A stretch of 64,000 nucleotides of DNA from positions 1 through 64,000 of the forward strand of contig WKFJ01000006.1 in NCBI GenBank assembly GCA_014872785.1, written 5' to 3'. Made by a program: the position numbers and the translations under genes. Positions within the stretch are counted from its first letter, which is position 1; each line of letters opens with the position of its first letter. The notes beneath the pieces were generated by a model. It had not been told where the DNA came from. It saw nothing but the letters and a program-made list of their open reading frames with translations, and made no database searches. Below, in pieces: positions 56,729-64,000 of the stretch. Source of the DNA: Alteromonadaceae bacterium. GTDB lineage: Bacteria > Pseudomonadota > Gammaproteobacteria > Enterobacterales > Alteromonadaceae.

Positions 56729-56882
56729 ATAAAAGTACGTTCTTGAATCGAATACATCACAGTGTAACCGCAATTTTAGTGCATCGCCAAACGAGGAGCG
56801 CTAAGATTTGTGAGAACCTGTTAACTTCGTGAACTCTTTCACCTAAATACGCAGCAATTGCCGTTTTCGACTACTTAATAGA

Positions 56883-58082
56883 CTAAAAATAATATTCCAA
56901 ACTCAGTTGCAGGTAGTCATCACGACGAATGAGATACAGCGTATCTCTGGTATCCTCAGATGTAAAAAACCAACCGTCCACCCGCCATTTCCAATGATCA
57001 TTAATTCTGCTGAAGGCTTCCACAAAAGCGGATTGACTGTTGCTGTTATCTAAGTCTTGGACAAATCCAGCAAGTAGTTCGGTACCATCAATATCGTTGA
57101 ATACGAACCTTGCGCCCAGCATTAGGTCATTTTGTCCAAGCGAAGTTGCGTCTTCACCGCGCTCGTCATATTGGTACTCCATCAAATAACCCAAGTCTAT
57201 TACACTGCCCATAACGCCAACCTGGGTGTATTCGAAGCCCGTGGTTATGGCTGTGAAATCGCTGCTGTTACTGCGTCGATGAATTCCCTCGAACTTAATG
57301 AGCCAAGAATCTACAACGGCTAAAGTATCAACCCCTATTTGTTGCATCTGCTCGTAATAGGGCATTAACACTGGTTCTTGGTTGTTTACCTGTGGTAACA
57401 ATAGTGGTTCGCGGGAGGTGCCATCGAAATAGGACAAGCCAACTTCCCAATCACCTAACGTGTGCGACCACCTAGCAGCCCAATCCAGATGCCCCTGCTC
57501 CCGGTTAGACTCGTATTGGGCATCATCTACGGCAACTTCAAGCGGCAATCTAAAACGCCCCTCAACACCCACAAATGTGCGCTCACGAAAATACGGCAAA
57601 AGGAATATTGACGCCGTCCCCCAGTCTTTTATCCATTGGATATTAACCATGGGTTGGCCAAGTTTGTCTTCACCGTCAATGGCTTCTACAAAGTCGGTTT
57701 GATTAATAACATCAACTAAATGCTGTGACTCTGTTTGTCCCCAAAAAACTTTGCCAATACCGGTACGAAGTTCCCAATCATCGCCTACATGCAGCCACAT
57801 CAATTCTCGAATATCCGAATGTGTTCGTTCGCTGTCTGTATCATCTAGACGCAGATAGGGTTTGAAAGTGACACTGTCTAAGCCGGTTTCGCTCTCCCAA
57901 TACCATTCAGGCTCGATATACAAAGAAGCTTGGCCATTACTGATCGCATCATAGGGGCTGTTTTCTAAAAACCATCGTTGTTCAAGAGCAAAGCTTCCGG
58001 TGAGTTCGATGTCGGCCGAAACACTCATCACTGGCGCGACAAATAATGCCCCTAACAGAACTGAGAATCGATTAACGCGCAC
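56883..58082 (-). CDS. Outer-membrane beta-barrel protein of an RND/LolA operon
   Basis: A 399-residue exported protein, GTG start, signal peptide (cleavage near VSAD). The sequence alternates aromatic beta-strands throughout and ends in LSLEYYF, the outer-membrane barrel sorting signal. The SDIRELMWLHVGDDWELRTGIGKVFWG block is typical of porin-like proteins found with MMPL-RND and LolA-like genes. It overlaps the LolA-like gene by 11 bases. Together with the RND protein and the LolA-like carrier it probably forms a lipid trafficking pathway. Confidence 0.85.
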   Translation of the reverse strand: MRVNRFSVLLGALFVAPVMSVSADIELTGSFALEQRWFLENSPYDAISNGQASLYIEPEWYWESETGLDSVTFKPYLRLDDTDSERTHSDIRELMWLHVGDDWELRTGIGKVFWGQTESQHLVDVINQTDFVEAIDGEDKLGQPMVNIQWIKDWGTASIFLLPYFRERTFVGVEGRFRLPLEVAVDDAQYESNREQGHLDWAARWSHTLGDWEVGLSYFDGTSREPLLLPQVNNQEPVLMPYYEQMQQIGVDTLAVVDSWLIKFEGIHRRSNSSDFTAITTGFEYTQVGVMGSVIDLGYLMEYQYDERGEDATSLGQNDLMLGARFVFNDIDGTELLAGFVQDLDNSNSQSAFVEAFSRINDHWKWRVDGWFFTSEDTRDTLYLIRRDDYLQLSLEYYF

Positions 58083-58869
58083 GCTTTAATGTCGCCTTGT
58101 TAAAATCAGAATCTTTTAGCCCGGTATTAAATACCAATTCATGGGTAATTAAATCGGTGCTTTTACCATTTTGAACGTTTTGCATTTTCATGGTCATAGG
58201 ACGCCAAAATTTATCTAAATAAAGTTGGTAGTCTTGCATCTCAAGCACCTTGAGCAAACTGCCTTTACGGTCGTAAAACTCCACTTTTTGCGCGCGGAAA
58301 TGTGCTTGGTCTACCCATACTAATTGTTTGGTGTAACCGGAGTTTTTATCTTCAGGCACCTGCTCAACAACAAAGCACGCCTCACCATTTATTATTTCAT
58401 CGCCAATGTAATTAAATCTGTATTTCTCTAGCTCAAATGAACTCAAGTCCTCGTAAGCGAACTCACTGCCCATAAAAGGTCCTGACTTATTACGCGATGA
58501 GATCCTTTTTACGCGCTTTAATGCCGGTAGATAAATCCATTGTTCATCTGGCTCCAATGCATGTGAAAAGTTTAAGAATGCAGTGCCTTTTACATCTCTT
58601 GGCTGATCGAAAATTGTGAGTCCTTTATCGCCGTCATCAGCAACTTCAAGTGACTTCAAGCGCATCTTTCGCGTGGCTTCGTCGCCTTGTTTATTGCGCA
58701 GTACCATACTCATTTCAGCAATAGAATCGCCCCACCCTTCATCTCGTATTTTGCGTTCTTTGGCAATTTCTAAGCCTTTTTCTTGCGACGTTTGTGCGGT
58801 TAGAGAACCGGTAAAAAACGTTAACAAAAGCGCAGCACTAAGCCACCTGTGTTTTACTAACCATTTCAT
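58072..58869 (-). CDS. LolA-like outer-membrane lipoprotein-sorting protein
   Basis: A 265-residue periplasmic protein; ATG 58869 (AAGGA upstream) with signal peptide (cleavage near LTAQ). The mature part has the half-barrel LolA-like fold signature: GTAFLNFSHALEPDEQWIYLPALKRVKRISS, then FMGSEFAYEDLS. Members couple to RND transporters of the MMPL type and probably carry hydrophobic molecules across the periplasm. Its reading frame overlaps the RND gene by 32 bases and the barrel gene by 11. Confidence 0.9.
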   Translation of the reverse strand: MKWLVKHRWLSAALLLTFFTGSLTAQTSQEKGLEIAKERKIRDEGWGDSIAEMSMVLRNKQGDEATRKMRLKSLEVADDGDKGLTIFDQPRDVKGTAFLNFSHALEPDEQWIYLPALKRVKRISSRNKSGPFMGSEFAYEDLSSFELEKYRFNYIGDEIINGEACFVVEQVPEDKNSGYTKQLVWVDQAHFRAQKVEFYDRKGSLLKVLEMQDYQLYLDKFWRPMTMKMQNVQNGKSTDLITHELVFNTGLKDSDFNKATLKRAR

Positions 58870-61162
58870 TGTCGTTTTCCTTTTTGTCAGATTTGTCAAA
58901 TAGCATTAGAAACGCCGGTAAGAATAGGAAATCCACTACCAACGCAGTCACGATAATAATTGCCGTCAATTGCCCCATATCGGAGTTAAGTGCAAACGAA
59001 GACAGCGACAACACCAAGAAACCAATAGTGAGCACCAGTGTGGTGATCCAGAGTGCTCGCCCAACACTGCTAAACGAATAACGAATACTGTCATCTGGTG
59101 ATTTACCTGAAACTCGTGCATGGCGGTATTTAGAGAGGAAGTGCACAGTATCATCAACAATAATGCCAAGTGCCATGCTCAGAACTACAGAAAGCCCCAT
59201 ATTGATTTGCGCTGAATACATTCCCCATATGCCAAACCCAATCAGAGCTGGCAACAAATTAGGCAACAAACTAATGGCTCCCATGCGCCACGAACGCAAT
59301 GCGAAAACCAACAATCCAGAGATAAGAAATAAGGCCAGCACAGTACCGCGCATCAGGCTCTCCATGTTGGATTCACCTATATGAGCAAACATCAGATTTG
59401 GACTGCCAGCAGTTAATCGGTATTGAGGTGCATTTTGGCCGACCCAATTATTGGCTCTTATCTCAAATTCAGTAAGCTCTTTGCTCCCTAGGTTTTGCAT
59501 TGTCACAGTTAATCTTGTTGCTGACTTATCAATATTAATTTGGTTGTTTAAATCTAATCCGTAAGGCAGTGACATTTCATACAACAATAAATATTGAGCG
59601 GCCAATTCCTGATTCGCCGGCAAACGATAATATTCTTCATTATCTGAATGCATATTCTTATTCAGCCGCTTAAAGGTATCGGCTATTGTCGCCACATGAT
59701 CTACTTCGTTCTGCTGGCGCAACCACTCACTAAATTTTGCTACCGCTAGTAACATATCAGGCTTATTGAGCCCTGAAGCCTCATCTGTATACAAGGCAAA
59801 GTCAATAGTGGTCATGCCGCTTAGGTTCGCTTGTTGATAATCGGTTGAAGCGCGAAACGCGATTGACTCATCAAAATATTCGGTGGCAATGTCATTGACT
59901 TGGTTTTGCCATGAGAAATAACCCGCAACCAATACTAGAATCACCGAAATAGGCAACAGCTTGCGATGTTTAGAAATTACCCATTCACCAAACTTTTCCA
60001 TATTGCCGCTTTTTGCCTTAGATTTTGCCGATACTCGCATCGGCAGTACCATCAGCATTGCGGGCAACAGCGTTACGGAAAACAGAAATGCCAACATTAC
60101 GCCAATTGCCGTTAAATTACCCAAGTCTTGCAGGATGGGGACATTGGCAAAGTTGAGCGTCAAAAAACCAATGGCCGTTGTGGTTGAAGTGATGAAAATC
60201 GGCATGACATTTAATTTCATACTGTAGGCGATTGCCTCTTGCTTCGTCTTTCCGTCGCGCAATGCATAAAGCATCGATGCTATGACATGTACACAATCCG
60301 CTACCGCCAATGTCATGACCAGCGTGGGCACATTTACCGTTGCAGTGCTCAAGAAAAAGCCCAACCAACCAGCAATCCCCATTGTCGCCACAATGGAGAA
60401 GACAATGATAACGACAGTAGAAAACGTACCGGTAAACGAACGCAGTAGCGCCCACAACACGACAACAATTGCGACAAACATCAGTGGTACCAGTGTTTGC
60501 GAATCTTTTTGTGCTTCAGAGGCGAAACTGTAGTTCATAAACACCATACCGGTGTGATAAAAGCTGTGCCCAGGATAAATTTCGCCATACTTGTCACTAA
60601 GTCCAGTTACAAAAGCGACGATATCCATAATATCTTGGGTTTGATCTGTCTCAGGCAGGTTAACAGTGATATTGATCATGGCAACATGACCCGTTGGAGA
60701 CACCATTCGGTCCACAAGATTGGGTTCTGAAATCGCAATCGCCTTTGCTCGTGCCATAGCAGCGGCATCCATCGAGTCAGGATCCATAACCAAGTCCTCT
60801 ACAATTAAATCGTCTTCCTCGGACCAGGTATGCTGAAAATTGGTAATGGAGTCTACACGAGTTGACAATGGCGTTTGCCAGGCTTCTTCGGTGATATCTT
60901 GAATGAGCTTTAGGGTTTGGGTATTAAACACGTCACCAGATTCTGGCACCACAATAATGCTGGCGTTCTCATTCTTTATAAAGATATCTTGCATATCTTC
61001 AAACGCGACACGTTGCGGGTTATCAGGTTCAAAGAAGACCTTATAATCACCACGAAAATAGAGACTTTGACCACCATAACCAGCCGCAACGACCAGCAAT
61101 ACGGCAATAAGAATGGTTTTCCAAGGATGCAATAAGGCTGTATTCAGCCACGCTGTTTTCAT
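58838..61162 (-). CDS. MMPL-type RND transporter
   Basis: A 774-residue membrane protein with 12 predicted transmembrane segments in two halves (about 15-35, 230-400 and 415-435, 625-770) and two periplasmic domains. Conserved features are ADCVHVIASMLYALR in the first half and MALGIIVDDTVHFLSKYRHAR in the second. Shares operon and family context with lipid-exporting MMPL/HpnN-type proteins rather than AcrB drug pumps (half the size). A very strong RBS (AAGGAGGTG) precedes ATG 61162, and a TetR operator overlaps the region just upstream. Confidence 0.92.
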   Translation of the reverse strand: MKTAWLNTALLHPWKTILIAVLLVVAAGYGGQSLYFRGDYKVFFEPDNPQRVAFEDMQDIFIKNENASIIVVPESGDVFNTQTLKLIQDITEEAWQTPLSTRVDSITNFQHTWSEEDDLIVEDLVMDPDSMDAAAMARAKAIAISEPNLVDRMVSPTGHVAMINITVNLPETDQTQDIMDIVAFVTGLSDKYGEIYPGHSFYHTGMVFMNYSFASEAQKDSQTLVPLMFVAIVVVLWALLRSFTGTFSTVVIIVFSIVATMGIAGWLGFFLSTATVNVPTLVMTLAVADCVHVIASMLYALRDGKTKQEAIAYSMKLNVMPIFITSTTTAIGFLTLNFANVPILQDLGNLTAIGVMLAFLFSVTLLPAMLMVLPMRVSAKSKAKSGNMEKFGEWVISKHRKLLPISVILVLVAGYFSWQNQVNDIATEYFDESIAFRASTDYQQANLSGMTTIDFALYTDEASGLNKPDMLLAVAKFSEWLRQQNEVDHVATIADTFKRLNKNMHSDNEEYYRLPANQELAAQYLLLYEMSLPYGLDLNNQINIDKSATRLTVTMQNLGSKELTEFEIRANNWVGQNAPQYRLTAGSPNLMFAHIGESNMESLMRGTVLALFLISGLLVFALRSWRMGAISLLPNLLPALIGFGIWGMYSAQINMGLSVVLSMALGIIVDDTVHFLSKYRHARVSGKSPDDSIRYSFSSVGRALWITTLVLTIGFLVLSLSSFALNSDMGQLTAIIIVTALVVDFLFLPAFLMLFDKSDKKENDNEMVSKTQVA

Positions 61163-61176
61163 CTCACACCTCCTTT

Positions 61177-61189
61177 TGACGAATCGTCA
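61177..61189. promoter_or_regulatory. TetR operator copy 1, before the RND gene
   Basis: The perfect palindrome TGACGA-A-TCGTCA lies 15-27 bases upstream of the RND start codon. A possible -10 hexamer (TACAAT on the minus strand, 61194-61199) would put the transcription start inside the palindrome, so a bound repressor would block the RND gene. The same sequence recurs twice ahead of tetR. Confidence 0.8.
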
Positions 61190-61206
61190 TCAAATTGTAA
61201 ATTTTT

Positions 61207-62064
61207 TTAAAACTGACTGATAGGTGCTTTGTCCATATCGCTTATGGCCAGAAGCTCCGCCGCAAATAGTTCGCTGCCGATACGCTGCCAACTATTTTGA
61301 TAATCCCATTCACGAGATAGAGGCAACCACCCCATACCATCCATCAACAAACTGACGTTAAACAACAACGCTTTCTCAGCATCTAATCGCTCTATAACGC
61401 CCGAGTCACAATCTCCAGACATCAGAGCATTACTGCCAAATGATATTGCCCAGGAGGCGAACGTCAGTGCATCAACGTATTCTGGAGTGGCGATAGTTAA
61501 TTCTCCTGCAGCTACTGCTTGTTCCAGTATACTCGTACAAATTTTCGTGACTTCTTGATCCAATTCAGTTTGCTGTTGCAAGCGCTCAGCACTGGATTTC
61601 TCTCTCACCGCCGGTGTTTGCGCGGTCAACACACAGAGAAATAATGTGGGTCGAGTCATTGCGTGCAACCTGTAAGCAAAGTGGATCGCCAGCATCCGTT
61701 CCCTGTGGTGCCCTTCAAAGTGACTTGCACGCCTAAACAAATGCAAAAGTTGCTTCATACTCTTGATACACAACGCGCAAAATAAATCTTCTTTACTATT
61801 AAAGTGGTTGTATACCGTTCCCTTTGAATAAGAACAGGCACTAACTAGCTTGTCCATGGTGAGCGCACTAAAACCCTCTCGCTCCATGATTTGCTCTGCA
61901 ATCACTAAAAGGTCTTGCTCTCTATCAGCAATGGCCTGTTGCCGTTTAGACTTAATTTTTCCAATAGGACACAACAAACGACTTGTTTCTCTACTACACC
62001 AAACCATCAACCATAATCCACTGAGTGCGTTTTTCAACGCACTACACGCATACAATCGGCTCAT
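61207..62064 (-). CDS. TetR-family repressor of the RND operon
   Basis: An open frame of 285 residues; a TetR-type HTH (ITMEREGFSALTMDKLV, SKGTVYNHFNSKEDLF) starts near residue 50, so the true start may be ATG 62007 or a TTG nearby, giving a ~210-260-residue protein; no convincing RBS separates them. The C-terminal ligand domain is typical of the family. It lies 44 bases upstream of the RND gene on the same strand, and three copies of one palindrome flank it. I infer that it represses itself and the RND operon and senses a lipid or hydrophobic compound. Confidence 0.9.
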   Translation of the reverse strand: MSRLYACSALKNALSGLWLMVWCSRETSRLLCPIGKIKSKRQQAIADREQDLLVIAEQIMEREGFSALTMDKLVSACSYSKGTVYNHFNSKEDLFCALCIKSMKQLLHLFRRASHFEGHHRERMLAIHFAYRLHAMTRPTLFLCVLTAQTPAVREKSSAERLQQQTELDQEVTKICTSILEQAVAAGELTIATPEYVDALTFASWAISFGSNALMSGDCDSGVIERLDAEKALLFNVSLLMDGMGWLPLSREWDYQNSWQRIGSELFAAELLAISDMDKAPISQF

Positions 62065-62117
62065 TTCAGTTTTGAGCCAGATACATTCTCTTCGTTCTGC
62101 GTAGTGTCGACGTTTTT

Positions 62118-62146
62118 TGACGATTCGTCAAGTTGACGTTTCGTCA
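62118..62146. promoter_or_regulatory. TetR operator copies 2 and 3, upstream of tetR
   Basis: TGACGATTCGTCA (62118-62130) and TGACGTTTCGTCA (62134-62146) are palindromes separated by 3 bases (16-bp centre-to-centre). They match the copy at 61177-61189 and lie about 54-82 bases ahead of the longest tetR start, consistent with autorepression by two TetR dimers. Confidence 0.85.
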
Positions 62147-62292
62147 TTTTATTGAAAAAAGACAGAATCGCAAGTGGGTGATGTAACTATTTGTTACGAA
62201 CAAGGCGCACAATGTTTAGACGCTAGTGCAAACTTCGATAGCTTGTTGCACAATATCTGTATTGAAGATTGAACAATAAGAACAGCTCAAGT

Positions 62293-62871
62293 ATGGCGCA
62301 ACTCTATTTCTACTACTCGGCAATGAATGCCGGTAAATCAACCACTCTGCTACAATCTGCATACAACTACCGCGAGCGCGGAATGCACGTTGAGCTATAC
62401 ACTGCGGCCTTGGACGATCGCTACGGCGTTGGCAAAATCACGTCGAGAATCGGCCTTCAATCAGACGCACACCTGTTTCATCCAGACATGAACTTGTATG
62501 ACAGCATCAATGACCTAAACACCCAACGAGCACTGGATTGCGTATTAATTGACGAAGCTCAGTTCTTGTCCAAAGAACAAGTTAAGCAACTGACACGCGT
62601 TGTCGATAACCTCAAAGTTCCTGTCTTGGCATACGGGCTACGAACCGATTTCCTTGGCGAAACCTTCACTGGAAGCCATTACTTATTGGCGTGGGCAGAT
62701 AAGCTAGACGAACTAAAAACCGTTTGTTTCTGTGGCCGCAAAGCCAATTTTGTTGTGCGTCGTGATGGCAACGGTAATCCAGTTAAAGAAGGCGCGCAAA
62801 TACAGGTCGGTGGCAACGACAGCTACGAATCGATGTGCCGCAAACATTTCTCAGAACTTATCTGGGAATAA
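62293..62871 (+). CDS. tdk: Thymidine kinase
   Basis: A 192-residue enzyme that phosphorylates thymidine to dTMP for the salvage pathway. N-terminus [17 protein letters not shown] is the E. coli type with P-loop, VLIDEAQFL carries the catalytic Glu, YGLRTDF is the lasso region, and the zinc cysteines are in CFCGRK and CRKHF. The ATG at 62293 is chosen by homology; an in-frame TTG at 62269 exists. Nothing about its context is unusual. Confidence 0.97.
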   Translation: MAQLYFYYSAMNAGKSTTLLQSAYNYRERGMHVELYTAALDDRYGVGKITSRIGLQSDAHLFHPDMNLYDSINDLNTQRALDCVLIDEAQFLSKEQVKQLTRVVDNLKVPVLAYGLRTDFLGETFTGSHYLLAWADKLDELKTVCFCGRKANFVVRRDGNGNPVKEGAQIQVGGNDSYESMCRKHFSELIWE

Positions 62872-62882
62872 ATAATTGCTAG

Positions 62883-62905
62883 CTCGTCGTTGTATTAACG
62901 ACGAG
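62883..62905. terminator. Hairpin between convergent tdk and chemoreceptor genes
   Basis: CTCGTCGTT / AACGACGAG, a perfect 9-bp stem with a 5-base loop, overlaps the chemoreceptor stop codon and begins 11 bases after that of tdk. T tracts are weak. Confidence 0.5.
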
Positions 62906-64000
62906 TAGCCGTTTCGGTTATCTCGGGTAATTTGAATACAGAGGTCGTTTCCTGTATCTGATGCAGAATATCTGAAAGTACCTTTGAAGCATCTTCCATA
63001 ACGGTCGCCTCATATTGCGAACGGTCACTCAACTTGTCAATTTCGAGCAGTCCTTTATTTACGTAATTGGCCTGTTCAACTTGCTCTATCGCGGCATTGG
63101 TGACATTCAGATTGAGTTTGTTGATATCCTGTAGCGCCAAGCTTAAATTATTCATGAAGTCCTGTGCCGTGCGTGCTTGGTTGAGACTAATATCAGCTTT
63201 ATTCTGTCCTTCAAGCATCGCCGCAACAGCATCATCTGACGCACTTTGCAGTTCTTGAATGGTGTTTCGTATTTGAGTTGTTGACTCCTGAGTTTTAGTA
63301 GCGAGCGTCCTTACCTCGTCGGCCACCACAGCAAAACCTCGACCGTTCTCCCCAGCCCTCGCAGCTTCAATGGCTGCATTTAGTGCCAACAAGTTGGTTT
63401 GCTCGGCTATTCCAGTAATAACGTTAAGTACATTACCAATTTCATCCGAATCGTTTTTGACCTTTTCAATTATCTCTGCCGCATGATGTGTCGCATCGCG
63501 CATGCTTTGACTATTGGCTAAGTTCTCCTCAAACATCTTCACACCATTATCGGCTTGTGTAACAGACTCTGAGACGAATTTAGAAGATTCATCAACATGG
63601 CCTTCAATTGACTTGCTGTTCTCAAGCATAGTAGCCATATTATCACCTAGTACGCCTGTTTCTTTGGTTTGTTCTTGCAGTGATTCCTTAATTTTGTGAA
63701 AAGCGTCAAACAATGTATCAATAAGCTTTGTGAGTTCTTTTAAGTCTGAAAGAACTCCGGCAACTACGCCGCCTAAGTCTCGTTGGATAAGCACGAAACT
63801 CTCAGTTAATTGCCCAACTTGATCATTTGCTACTTTTTCGATGGAATGGGTAAAATCTCCCTTAGAAATCTCTCGTGACAAGAAGGTCACACGATTAAGC
63901 GGCTTGATAAGACTTGTTTCGACAATATAGATAAACAGTGCAATACCAGCGACAGTCGCAAAGATAGTGAACAAAAACGTCGTAGTTCTAGTGGCAACAG
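62895..64000 (-). CDS. Methyl-accepting chemotaxis protein (5' partial)
   Basis: The minus-strand frame stays open to the last base of the window, so the N-terminal sensor part is missing. Visible are the end of a transmembrane helix ([15 protein letters not shown]), a HAMP linker ([20 protein letters not shown]) and the cytoplasmic signalling domain. The latter contains the hairpin tip [19 protein letters not shown] and [13 protein letters not shown]. The C-terminus lacks a CheR-docking pentapeptide. Ligand cannot be inferred. Confidence 0.93.
   Translation of the reverse strand, partial: VATRTTTFLFTIFATVAGIALFIYIVETSLIKPLNRVTFLSREISKGDFTHSIEKVANDQVGQLTESFVLIQRDLGGVVAGVLSDLKELTKLIDTLFDAFHKIKESLQEQTKETGVLGDNMATMLENSKSIEGHVDESSKFVSESVTQADNGVKMFEENLANSQSMRDATHHAAEIIEKVKNDSDEIGNVLNVITGIAEQTNLLALNAAIEAARAGENGRGFAVVADEVRTLATKTQESTTQIRNTIQELQSASDDAVAAMLEGQNKADISLNQARTAQDFMNNLSLALQDINKLNLNVTNAAIEQVEQANYVNKGLLEIDKLSDRSQYEATVMEDASKVLSDILHQIQETTSVFKLPEITETATRR

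Noticed and set aside
1..64000. CRISPR arrays, toxin-antitoxin pairs, restriction systems, prophage or insertion sequences
   Set aside because: No short regularly spaced repeats outside coding regions, no transposase, integrase, phage or restriction genes were recognised on either strand.

Overview
The window is a chromosomal stretch of a marine gammaproteobacterium, most likely an Alteromonadales member related to Alteromonas, Glaciecola or Shewanella. This is inferred from moderate GC content, E. coli-like housekeeping genes (tdk, glnE, hldE, lpxL), a GlyGly-CTERM sorting tail, DUF3570/DUF4266/DUF3081 proteins and many exported proteins. I see no insertion sequence, prophage, integrase or CRISPR array. 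Genes are densely packed and no gene-free stretch exceeds 300 bases; the longest are 28563-28833, 22914-23164, 16982-17221 and 52036-52265.

Layout. 1-8241: an exported redox cluster on the + strand, with an FG-GAP/c-heme DUF1592/1588-like protein (cut by the window start), a DUF1501 protein, a degenerate staphylococcal-nuclease-like lipoprotein, a TlpA-type thioredoxin, a DUF4266 lipoprotein, a DUF3570 beta-barrel and an ApbE-type flavin transferase. 8348-13135: a small lipoprotein, then a MbnH/MbnP 'metallo-mystery pair' divergent from a choice-of-anchor-B protein with a GlyGly-CTERM tail. 13176-13349: tRNA-Ile2(CAU) with a strong promoter. 13382-18289: a DsbA-fold protein, an M13 peptidase and a GH17 glucanase-like lipoprotein. 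18359-25440: an ABC ATPase, an ABC permease fused to an M1 peptidase, and a divergent LytS/LytTR two-component system. 25569-26951: a membrane protein with fourteen 12-residue repeats. 27012-28562: an enoyl-CoA isomerase-like and dienoyl-CoA reductase-like operon behind a PsrA-like palindrome. 28834-33590: a lytic transglycosylase, then a solute-binding protein translationally coupled to a hybrid kinase. 33671-36748: a secreted metzincin with FG-GAP repeats.

36870-42538: an acyl-CoA dehydrogenase, two SDRs, an APH-type kinase and a histidine phosphatase, with a divergent LysR regulator. This resembles ACAD10/11 or levulinate-type hydroxyacyl-CoA catabolism. 42535-44399: a peroxiredoxin-glutaredoxin fusion and a catalytically degenerate epimerase homologue. 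44414-52035: envelope and nitrogen housekeeping (hldE, glnE, lpxL) with a winged-helix protein, a DUF350 protein and a TcpQ-like protein. 52266-55808: a large multi-PAS hybrid kinase. 55839-62064: DUF3081 and barrel proteins, then a TetR / MMPL-RND / LolA-like / outer-membrane-protein operon with three copies of one palindromic operator. 62293-64000: tdk and a chemoreceptor cut by the window end.

The most promising unusual items are: (1) the ApbE/DUF3570/DUF4266/TlpA cluster, whose DUF3570 barrel carries two SGAS motifs resembling ApbE flavinylation sites; (2) the 12-residue solenoid membrane protein; (3) the ABC/M1-peptidase system with a LytTR-like direct-repeat site; (4) the degenerate epimerase and degenerate nuclease homologues; (5) readable regulatory architecture, namely a TetR triple operator, PsrA-like and Pho-box-like sites, and a hairpin folded over the tRNA promoter.
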